In this document: piece by piece, positions 1 to 5,984 of the stretch
How positions within the stretch are numbered: position 1 is the stretch's first letter
Layout of the letters: every line of letters starts with the position of its first letter
Assembly (NCBI GenBank): GCA_016463365.1
Contig: JAEMRJ010000090.1
Span: 1-9,781 of the forward strand
Origin: Thermoleophilaceae bacterium
GTDB lineage: Bacteria; Actinomycetota; Thermoleophilia; Solirubrobacterales; JACPNS01
DNA: 9,781 nt
Direction: 5' to 3'
Translations under genes and position numbers: made by a program
Notes under the pieces: model-generated
Told to the model about the DNA's origin: nothing
Seen by the model: the letters and a program-made list of their open reading frames with translations, nothing else
The model's database searches: none

Positions 1-2
1 TC

Positions 3-1244
3 GTCAACCTCTACCCCTTCCAGCGCTTTGCCAACCGCCGCGGCGTCTCCGACGCTGAGGTGCTTGAGCAGATCGACATCGGCGGACCGACCATGGTCCG
101 CGCCAGCGCGAAGAACTACGAGTTCACCGGCGTCGTCGTCAGCCCCGAGAGCTACGACGCCGTGCTTGATGAGCTCGGCGAAGAAGACTGCATGCTCGGT
201 CTCGAGACGCGCGAATCGCTCGCGGTCGACGCCTTCAACTACACGGCGCAGTACGAGGCTGCGATCAGCACGTGGTTCAACGAGCGCTCCGGCAATGTTC
301 CCGACCAGTTCGTGCGCGCCTACGAGAAGCAGATCGATCTGCCCTACGGCGAGAACCCGCACCAGCGTGCTGCCTATTACGCCGAAGTCGGCACCCGCAC
401 TGACCTGCTGAGCATGGTCAGTCAGGAACAGGGCAGGGAACTTTCCTACAACAACCTTCTGGATCTCGACGCTGGTCGGCGCCTGATCGAAGAGTTCGAG
501 CTGCCCACCTGCGTGATCCTCAAGCACAACAACCCGTGCGGAATCGCGATCAGCGCGACGCTCGAGGACGCCTACCTGAAGGCGCTGCACACCGACCCGC
601 TCTCGGCGTTCGGTGGCATCTACATCTACAACCGCGAGGTCGACGGATCGCTCGCGGCAAAGATGATCGAGAACTTCGTCGAGCTGGTCTTTGCGCCGGG
701 TTATACCGAGGAGGCGCTCGAAATCTTCGCGGCCAAAGAAAACCTGCGTGTGCTGGTCAACAACGAGCGCCGCTTCTGGCCGGTCTCAGACCCTGACCTG
801 CGCGGCGTGCGCGGCGGGCTGCTGCTGCAGGACCGCGACGTCGACATCGACCCGCGTGAGGCGATGCAGGTTGTAACTCAGGCCCACCCGTCAGAGAAGC
901 AGTGGGGCGACCTGCTCTTCACCTGGCGCGTCTGCAAGCACGTCAAGAGCAACGCGATCGTGATCGGCAACGACCTGGCGACGCTGGGCATCGGAGCGGG
1001 TCAGATGAGCCGCGTGGACTCCGTGAAGCTTGCCGTGAAGAAGGCGCGGGCCGACCTGACCGGCGCCGTTCTGGCCGGCGACGCATTCTTCCCGTTTGCC
1101 GACGGCCCCGAGTACGCGATCAAAGCCGGCGTCACGGCGATCATCCAGCCGGGTGGGTCAAAGCGCGACTCTGAAGTCGTGACAGCCTGTGACGAAGCTG
1201 GAATTGCGATGGTCTTCACCGGCCGCCGTCATTTCCGCCACTAG
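3..1244 (+). CDS. purH: Bifunctional AICAR formyltransferase / IMP cyclohydrolase (PurH), 5' end missing
   Basis: PurH catalyses the last two steps of de novo IMP synthesis in the cytoplasm: formyl transfer from 10-formyl-THF to AICAR, then ring closure to IMP. The reading frame is open from the left edge (first full codon at base 3), and 413 residues are visible of a protein usually about 520 long, so roughly the first 100 residues of the N-terminal cyclohydrolase (MGS-like) domain lie outside. Visible signatures are VNLYPF at the very start, DIGGPTMVRASAKN (end of the cyclohydrolase domain), and the transferase motif KHNNPCG with the catalytic Lys-His pair at visible residues 174-175. DPLSAFGG, LRGVRGG, SNAIVIGND, GAGQMSRVDS, GDAFFPFADG, IQPGGSKRDSE and the family's usual C-terminus FTGRRHFRH follow. 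The gene ends 12 bases before the end of the convergent operon. No frameshift or missing catalytic residue is seen. Identification is secure. Confidence 0.98.
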   Translation, partial: VNLYPFQRFANRRGVSDAEVLEQIDIGGPTMVRASAKNYEFTGVVVSPESYDAVLDELGEEDCMLGLETRESLAVDAFNYTAQYEAAISTWFNERSGNVPDQFVRAYEKQIDLPYGENPHQRAAYYAEVGTRTDLLSMVSQEQGRELSYNNLLDLDAGRRLIEEFELPTCVILKHNNPCGIAISATLEDAYLKALHTDPLSAFGGIYIYNREVDGSLAAKMIENFVELVFAPGYTEEALEIFAAKENLRVLVNNERRFWPVSDPDLRGVRGGLLLQDRDVDIDPREAMQVVTQAHPSEKQWGDLLFTWRVCKHVKSNAIVIGNDLATLGIGAGQMSRVDSVKLAVKKARADLTGAVLAGDAFFPFADGPEYAIKAGVTAIIQPGGSKRDSEVVTACDEAGIAMVFTGRRHFRH

Positions 1245-1283
1245 CCGAGCGCGGTTTCAGGGGACGTCAAACTCCTGGCTCGG
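1245..1283. terminator. Possible bidirectional hairpin between convergent genes
   Basis: The 12-base gap between the two convergent stop codons begins an imperfect hairpin. Its outer arms are CCGAGC (1245-1250) and GCTCGG (1278-1283). Its inner arms are CAGGGG and CTCCTG, with one G-T wobble and an 8-base loop. Most of it lies inside the last codons of the minus-strand gene. There is no T-run on either side, so factor-independent termination is doubtful. It is listed because convergent genes this close need a stop signal somewhere. Confidence 0.25.
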
Positions 1284-2567
1284 ATCGGTACTGGGCTTGG
1301 GCGGCTTGGGCTTTGGCTTGGGCTTCGGTTTCGGGGCAGGGGCGGCCGGTGCCTGCGGCTGGACAATGACCGGTGCCTGCGGCTGAACCTGCGGCGTCCT
1401 CGCCACGGCGTTGGCGCGAGCGGCCCTGCGGGCGGCGGCGCGAGCACGGGCACGCGCACGCGCACGGGAGCGGGCACGGGAGCGGGCACGGGCGCGGGCC
1501 GCGCGGCGAGCCTCAGCGCGGCGCGCTGCTGCCTTCGCCTTGAGCGCGGCTCTTGCCTGCGCGGCCCTGGCTTCAGCAGCACGCGCGGCTGCGGCTGCTG
1601 CTGCCTCGGGACTCTGCGCAGTGCTCAACGCAGCCTCTTCGTCAGCACCGAACTGGCCCGTCAGCGCGAACAGGCCGAGGATCACCGCCGCCACGACGCC
1701 GGCGAGTATGGCCATCCGTCGCCCGCGGCCAAATTTCGGCGCGTCAGCAGACTGCGAAGGTTTTGTGCGGAGCGGGCTTGGGGCGCGGCGCGCGGCATCG
1801 GTTGTGACGGTGGCCACGCCAAGGCTTACGCTGCCGGTGATCGCCCGCAGCATCGTGCCGGTGGGATTTGTGATCGCGGTCAGGCCGCGCACGCCGATCG
1901 CGTGCCGCCTGCAACCGGGGCAGTCCTTGACGTGGGCGAAGGCACTGCGGTACTCACCTGAGCGCGGATCGAGCACGCCCAGCGCATACTGATTGATCAG
2001 CGGCGCAAGTTCTTCGCAAGGCTGGCCCTCCGGGACTGGTTCGAGGACCGTTTCGAGTTCTTCGATCACATCCCCGAGCAGTCCGGCAATGCGGAACGCC
2101 CCGACGCCCACCACGTCGGCCGCGTCAAAAGCCTTGAATCCGTATACGAGACACAACGTCACCGCCTGCAACTCCCGCTGGTTCAGCGTCGCGCGCATGC
2201 GCGCAGAAAACTCGCGCTGTAGGCGTTGTTGTTCCGGCGTTTCTTCGATCGGTGCTGCGATACCGACCGCCTCGATCACCTCGGCGTCCATGCGCGTCTC
2301 GGGGTGAAGCACGCGGTGCTCGTCGACGGCCTGCCGACAGGTGGACTCGGTCAGCAGCCGCTCGATGTTCTCGATCTCGCCGCCGGCCCAGCGTCGCGAG
2401 AAGATGCCGTGCCAGGCGCGGTTGTAAAAGGTGTCGATGTCGCGCGCCGCAAAATCGATGCCCTCTTTCGCGAGACGGTCGTGGGCCGCGCGCGAAACAT
2501 CGTTGCGGTATTTCGCGTACTCGTCGCCGATCGTGTAGTCGGCCTGGTTCTGGGCCATCGCGCTCAT
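1257..2567 (-). CDS. ECF-sigma-like / zinc anti-sigma fusion membrane protein, downstream paralogue
   Basis: 436 residues from ATG 2567, which overlaps the upstream stop as ATGA; a second ATG at 2558 is possible. Residues 41-90 resemble sigma region 2 and end in a degenerate 'CRQAVDEHR' where active factors have 'RRAIDE.R'. Residues 125-172 resemble region 4 (LNQRELQAVTLCLVYGF), but the expected recognition helix is almost without basic residues. Residues 184-222 form a zinc anti-sigma domain, with likely ligands C184, H212, C216 and C219 (HxxxCxxC). A single membrane segment at about 285-304 follows a basic GRGRR stretch. Then come an Ala/Arg-rich segment (321-390) with an R-A dipeptide run, a Pro/Lys run (PKPKPKPKPKPPKP) and the tail QEFDVP. 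It is a paralogue of the gene at 4253-5428. Inference: a membrane-tethered regulator with sigma and inhibitor in one chain, possibly no longer DNA-binding. Domain calls are by eye from motifs, and membrane topology is uncertain. Confidence 0.8.
   Translation of the reverse strand: MSAMAQNQADYTIGDEYAKYRNDVSRAAHDRLAKEGIDFAARDIDTFYNRAWHGIFSRRWAGGEIENIERLLTESTCRQAVDEHRVLHPETRMDAEVIEAVGIAAPIEETPEQQRLQREFSARMRATLNQRELQAVTLCLVYGFKAFDAADVVGVGAFRIAGLLGDVIEELETVLEPVPEGQPCEELAPLINQYALGVLDPRSGEYRSAFAHVKDCPGCRRHAIGVRGLTAITNPTGTMLRAITGSVSLGVATVTTDAARRAPSPLRTKPSQSADAPKFGRGRRMAILAGVVAAVILGLFALTGQFGADEEAALSTAQSPEAAAAAAARAAEARAAQARAALKAKAAARRAEARRAARARARSRARSRARARARARAAARRAARANAVARTPQVQPQAPVIVQPQAPAAPAPKPKPKPKPKPPKPSTDPSQEFDVP
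1431..1499 (-). repeat. Low-complexity Arg-Ala coding repeat
   Basis: This GC-rich repetitive stretch encodes residues 357-379 of the downstream sigma-like protein, mostly alternating Arg-Ala with two Ser substitutions. It contains a 12-base unit AGCGGGCACGGG in two perfect tandem copies (plus-strand 1469-1480 and 1481-1492), next to GCACGG/GCACGC hexamers. Such tracts are prone to slippage, so copy number may vary between strains. Confidence 0.75.
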
Positions 2568-4162
2568 CGGCGCACCAACACCTGCACCGGCGCGCTTGCC
2601 GTACCGGGCCACGGCCAATCCGGCTTCGCGAGCACGGCGGCGCGGAACGTGAACAGCGTCGGGCGAGTGACCCGCTTGAACCGGTACCGCCACTTGTAGC
2701 TGCCGCGCGGATCGGTCTGTACGAGCGCGACGCGGCTCCATCGCCTGCCGTTCTTCACCTGGATCTCGACCGGCACTGCGGCCGCCGCGCGGCCGGCTCC
2801 GGACAACCGGCCGGCGACCGTCAGTTGAGCGCCGCGGCGAAGCTTCGCCTCGGAGCGACGCGCGCTCAGCGCAATCTTCTGACGAACGGTGGTTGACGCC
2901 GTCGCGATGCTCTGGGCGCCGGCTGAGGGGCGGAAAGTGAACGTGATGCGCAGCGCGCCATTCGGTTTCACCTTGAAGGCGAACGCTCCGTCGGCGTCGG
3001 TCTTGACCGACCCGAGACGGGTGGAAGTCTCGGCTGCCGCGCCGACGCTCGTCGCCGTCACCTCAAGGGTTGCGCCGCTGATCGCGCGACCGGAGCTGGT
3101 GCGCAGCACGCCGGCCACCGAAACTTTGCGGGTGGACCGGACTGAGATCAGCGGCTTTAGCGTCGTGAGCGCCGGAGACTCGCCCGCCGGGAGGCCGTTT
3201 GCGTCCACACCGCCGACCGTGAAGGTGATCGGTGCCAGCGTGCCGAGATTTCCGGCGGCGTCCACCGCGGTCACCACAGCAGAATGAGTACCGACCGACA
3301 TCGATCCAAGGTCGAGCGAGAAGTTCTGAGAACTGATCAGCGGGCATGGCGCAGCCTTGGTGTAGGGCGTGCTGCACGAGCCCCCGCTGTCCCTGCTCGC
3401 GACCGGCGCTCCGTCGACGCTGAGCGTGACGTTGCGAATTCCGCCGCCGATGTCAGTCGCCCAGACGTCCAGCGTGCGCAGCGCGGGCGCTCCGCCTGCG
3501 CCCGGGAGCGTGCCACCGGTCAGTGCCACCACCGGCGCGGTCAGATCCTTCAGGTCAACACGCGAATCAAACAGCCGCGTACGCAATGTCGTGAAGCCTC
3601 CGGATGCGCAGACAGCTGAAGTCTGCGCGCACTCAACGCCCAGTTGCAACTGGCTTGCGGTCAGACCCGCCGACTGCGTTCCGCTCGGGGCGATCTCGCA
3701 GTCGGACTCGACTGCCTCGCATTCGCCCGAGTAGCTGCTGACCGAGTTGACGGTGCGGCGAAGGCCGACGCTCAGTGCAGGGTGGTCGCCGTCGGGCGCA
3801 AACACGACGCTCGCCGACCTGCGTACCGAATAGCCAGAAATCGTCGTGCCGACCGGCGCGTCAAAGCGCAGACCGGCGTTCTCACCGGCGAGCAGCTCAA
3901 GACCGCTGACGGCGACAACCGAGTACTCAGAGCACTGGGGACCGAGGCTGAACGACACAAAGTGAGCGAGGTTTGAGAGGTGAGGGACCCAGGCCTCGTC
4001 GCCAAGAACCTCTCCCGAAGGGCCCTCGCAGCTGTAGACGCTGTAGGTGCCCGCCGACGCGCCGCCCGCCATCACCGCGCCGCCCAGAAGCGCAGCGACC
4101 AGCGCCGCGAGCCATATTGGCGCGCGCCGACCATTAAAGGTTGTTCGCCAACCGTCAGACAT
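2564..4162 (-). CDS. Secreted multi-domain beta-rich protein, downstream paralogue
   Basis: 532 residues from ATG 4162. That start has an AGGGAG ribosome site 8 bases upstream, whereas the in-frame GTG at 4171 would directly abut it. A basic N-terminus and hydrophobic stretch (about residues 14-33) ending GGASA before GTYSVYSC form a signal peptide, so the protein should be exported. The mature part has an uncharacterised N-terminal domain with YSVYSC and GTTISGY motifs (about 38-205), then an Ig-like beta-sandwich (about 208-317; APVVALTGG, LDVWATDIGGG, VDAAGN). A carboxypeptidase-regulatory-like segment follows (about 345-425; GRAISGATLEV, TDADGAFAFKV), then a final beta domain with GSYKWRYRF and PDWPWPG. 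All eight cysteines are in the N-terminal half, at 45, 77, 148, 155, 178, 185, 263 and 273, which suggests disulphides. It is a paralogue of 5981-7600, and its stop overlaps the next start (ATGA), so it is probably translated together with the sigma-like membrane protein. No catalytic motif or sorting signal is seen. Inferred role: envelope sensor, ligand or adhesin partner. Confidence 0.82.
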   Translation of the reverse strand: MSDGWRTTFNGRRAPIWLAALVAALLGGAVMAGGASAGTYSVYSCEGPSGEVLGDEAWVPHLSNLAHFVSFSLGPQCSEYSVVAVSGLELLAGENAGLRFDAPVGTTISGYSVRRSASVVFAPDGDHPALSVGLRRTVNSVSSYSGECEAVESDCEIAPSGTQSAGLTASQLQLGVECAQTSAVCASGGFTTLRTRLFDSRVDLKDLTAPVVALTGGTLPGAGGAPALRTLDVWATDIGGGIRNVTLSVDGAPVASRDSGGSCSTPYTKAAPCPLISSQNFSLDLGSMSVGTHSAVVTAVDAAGNLGTLAPITFTVGGVDANGLPAGESPALTTLKPLISVRSTRKVSVAGVLRTSSGRAISGATLEVTATSVGAAAETSTRLGSVKTDADGAFAFKVKPNGALRITFTFRPSAGAQSIATASTTVRQKIALSARRSEAKLRRGAQLTVAGRLSGAGRAAAAVPVEIQVKNGRRWSRVALVQTDPRGSYKWRYRFKRVTRPTLFTFRAAVLAKPDWPWPGTASAPVQVLVRR

Positions 4163-4170
4163 CGAGTGCA

Positions 4171-4176
4171 CTCCCT
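4171..4176 (-). promoter_or_regulatory. Ribosome binding site deciding the start at 4162
   Basis: AGGGAG on the minus strand lies 8 bases before ATG 4162. It overlaps the alternative GTG at 4171, which therefore has no usable spacing. The choice is supported independently: with this start all eight cysteines have the same residue numbers as in the paralogue at 5981-7600. Confidence 0.7.
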
Positions 4177-4200
4177 GAACGCGCGGTCGTGGCCGAGTGC

Positions 4201-4224
4201 CGAGTACCGCGTACGGAGAAGTTA
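4201..4224 (-). promoter_or_regulatory. Promoter-like element in the gap between cassettes (tentative)
   Basis: The 90-base gap before the downstream secreted gene carries, on the minus strand, TTAAC, then 16 bases, then CTCG, ending about 38 bases before ATG 4162. The same arrangement (TAAC-N16-YTCG) occurs before the upstream secreted gene at 7621-7644. ECF sigma promoters typically have an AAC-containing -35 box and a CG-rich -10 box about 16-17 bases apart, so a self-regulated promoter is conceivable. The match is short and was picked after the fact. A small inverted repeat GTAC-CGC-GTAC (plus-strand 4204-4214) lies within it. Confidence 0.2.
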
Positions 4225-4252
4225 ACCGACCCGATCGCGGAGCGCAACCGAA

Positions 4253-5428
4253 CTACTGCAGATCGAACTCTTCGCCGGCATCCTCTGAAGGTTCGCTCGG
4301 CGCACTCTGCTGCTGCGGCGCAGGTGCCGGCTCGGGCGCAGGCGGTGCCACCGGAGGAGGCGCTGCTGCTGCCTGCGGCGTGACGTCTGGTTGTTTCGTG
4401 GCAGACTTCCGTTTCTTGGCCGCGGCCCTACGTTCCGTCGCACGCTCAGACCTGGCAGCCGGCGCCGCGCCCTCGGAGCCCTGACTGACCGGGGCCCTCG
4501 CCGGAGGGTCGTCTTCGCCCGAAAGCTGATTGGCGACCACAAATCCGCCCGCGGCAACCGCCGCGACTGCAGCCACGACAGCGGCCGCCTGCGCCGCGCC
4601 GCCGATTCCCGCGCTGCTGCCCGCAGCCGCGCCGCCACCGGCAGAAGAGCTGGCCGCAGCTGCTCCAGCCGCACCAGCGCCAACTGCCGCTCCGGTCAAC
4701 GCAACAAGCATCAAGGCGCTGGGGATCGTCACGGCCGTCAGGCCGCGCGTGCCGATCACGTGACGACGGCAGCCGGGACAACCGTCAAGGTGCTCGACCG
4801 CTTCGCGGTAATCAGGCCCGTCGGGATCGAGTGCGCCGAGCGCGAACTCATTGATGAGCAGCGCGCGGTCTTCGCACCAGGTGCCCTGTTTGATCGAGGC
4901 GAGCACCGGGCGCATCTTGCGGGAGACCTCGTCCATGATCTTCTCCATGCGCTTCGGTCGCACGCCGACCTGCTGGGCAGCCTCGGGCCGCGACATGCCG
5001 TACACGTAACAGAGCGTGGCCGCCTGCAGTTCCCGCTGATTCAGTGACGCGCGCATGCCCTCGACGAAGTGCCTGAACTCCTGCTGCTGGTCGAGCGTCT
5101 CTTCGACCGGATTGTCGACGCCCAGCGTTTCCAGCACGACCGGGTCGGCCTGACGGTCGGGGTGCAACGTGCGGTACTCGTCGATCGCCCGGCGGTAGGT
5201 CATCTGGACCAGAAGGCCCTTGCGGTTCTCGATCTTCTGGCCGTCCTGAAGCTTTGTGTAGAGGCCGTACCAGGCCTGGTTGTAGAAGCCGTCCATGTCC
5301 AGCTCGGCGAAGCGGATCTTCGATGCCGCGAGCTTTCCGGCGACAGTGCGCGTGACCTCATCTTTGAACGCGTCGTACTCGGCGCCGATCACCTGATCGG
5401 CGTCTGTGGCGCGCGGGAGGCTACTCAT
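4253..5428 (-). CDS. ECF-sigma-like / zinc anti-sigma fusion membrane protein, upstream paralogue
   Basis: 391 residues from ATG 5428, which overlaps the preceding gene by 8 bases; no clear ribosome site is seen, so coupled translation is likely. Residues 42-90 resemble sigma region 2, with 'QMTYRRAIDEYR' near the end. Residues 126-173 resemble region 4 (LNQRELQAATLCYVYGMSRPEAAQQVGV) and keep a basic recognition helix (R157, K159, R160, K163, R170, K171). Residues 185-224 form a zinc anti-sigma domain with likely ligands C185, H213, C217 and C220. Two Ala/Gly-rich hydrophobic stretches (about 237-258 and 278-301) follow; the second is the better membrane segment and matches the single one of the paralogue. 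The tail is basic (RRAAAKKRKSATK), then Pro/Ala/Gln-rich, ending GEEFDLQ. Known: zinc anti-sigma domains normally sit in a separate protein and hold an ECF factor inactive. Here both are in one chain, suggesting a self-inhibited, membrane-tethered factor (inference). Ligand, release mechanism and target promoters are unknown. Confidence 0.82.
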   Translation of the reverse strand: MSSLPRATDADQVIGAEYDAFKDEVTRTVAGKLAASKIRFAELDMDGFYNQAWYGLYTKLQDGQKIENRKGLLVQMTYRRAIDEYRTLHPDRQADPVVLETLGVDNPVEETLDQQQEFRHFVEGMRASLNQRELQAATLCYVYGMSRPEAAQQVGVRPKRMEKIMDEVSRKMRPVLASIKQGTWCEDRALLINEFALGALDPDGPDYREAVEHLDGCPGCRRHVIGTRGLTAVTIPSALMLVALTGAAVGAGAAGAAAASSSAGGGAAAGSSAGIGGAAQAAAVVAAVAAVAAGGFVVANQLSGEDDPPARAPVSQGSEGAAPAARSERATERRAAAKKRKSATKQPDVTPQAAAAPPPVAPPAPEPAPAPQQQSAPSEPSEDAGEEFDLQ

Positions 5429-5984
5429 GCTCGGTGCTGCCCGCGATCATGAACAGTGCCACGCTCGCTCCCAGTGCGTCGGCGATGTGGCCGGGGACGC
5501 CCATCCTGTCGGCGGGGGCGCAGGCGAGCGCCGCAAAGATGCAGGAGGCCGTGCGGCGCGCCAGCGCAATACATTCGCCACCGGCTCGCAGGCCGTCAAA
5601 CATCGGATCGCGGTCGTCGCTCATCACCAGCTCCGTGGCGTCGAGTGCGTCGGCGATCCAGACTTCCGGGTCGTATCCGGTGTCGCGCGCGTGGATCTCG
5701 AGTGCCCGTGCCGTCAGCCGGGCAACCCCCGCCGCAGCGCTGCGCAACAGTTGAGCATGCTCGTGCGCCTCAGGCGACGCTTCGAAAATCTGCGCGATCA
5801 TCGCCAGATCCACCGTTGCGTCGCCGGCCAGGCAGAGCAGATCCTGAGTACTGCAGATCGCCTCGGACTCGTAGGAAGTGCCGGTGAAGCGTCCGCCGAC
5901 GGCGATCGCGGTGCCGTGGGCCTGGGCGATCGCGTCGCGACCGTGCCGGCCAAGCTCGACAACTGCGCGCTCAAACGGTGTCAT
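5421..5984 (-). CDS. Uncharacterised 187-residue helical cytoplasmic protein
   Basis: Not recognised. It starts at ATG 5984, overlapping the upstream stop as ATGA, and ends 8 bases inside the next gene, so it is embedded in the operon and probably co-translated. GGTGG lies about 5 bases before the start. The protein looks largely alpha-helical and alanine-rich, with no signal peptide and no convincing membrane segment. Notable stretches are the N-terminal FERAVVELGRHGRDAIAQAHG, a central SPEAHEHAQLLRSAAAGVARL helix, the acidic MSDDRDPMFDG and a C-terminal IADALGASVALFMIAG. Cysteines are at 44, 51, 138, 148 and 155. It sits exactly where the sigma-like gene begins in the other cassette, which has no counterpart of it. 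Position suggests an accessory or regulator of the adjacent sigma-like protein, but nothing in the sequence shows a function. It is believable as a gene because of its tight overlaps at both ends and its length. Confidence 0.8.
   Translation of the reverse strand: MTPFERAVVELGRHGRDAIAQAHGTAIAVGGRFTGTSYESEAICSTQDLLCLAGDATVDLAMIAQIFEASPEAHEHAQLLRSAAAGVARLTARALEIHARDTGYDPEVWIADALDATELVMSDDRDPMFDGLRAGGECIALARRTASCIFAALACAPADRMGVPGHIADALGASVALFMIAGSTEHE

Noticed and set aside
1431..1499. CRISPR or mobile-element repeat
   Set aside because: The repeats are contiguous in-frame hexamers/12-mers coding for Arg-Ala, with no spacers and no transposase nearby. They are ordinary coding low complexity.
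1411..1992. 193-codon Ala/Arg-rich open frame on the plus strand
   Set aside because: It is the antisense shadow of the sigma-like gene: its Ala/Arg runs mirror the repeat on the minus strand, and the minus-strand frame has recognisable domains and a coupled start.
2568..2741. N-terminal extension of the downstream sigma-like protein to 2741
   Set aside because: The extra 58 residues overlap the coding end of the secreted gene in another frame. The ATGA overlap at 2564-2567 gives a natural start, and the paralogue has no such extension.
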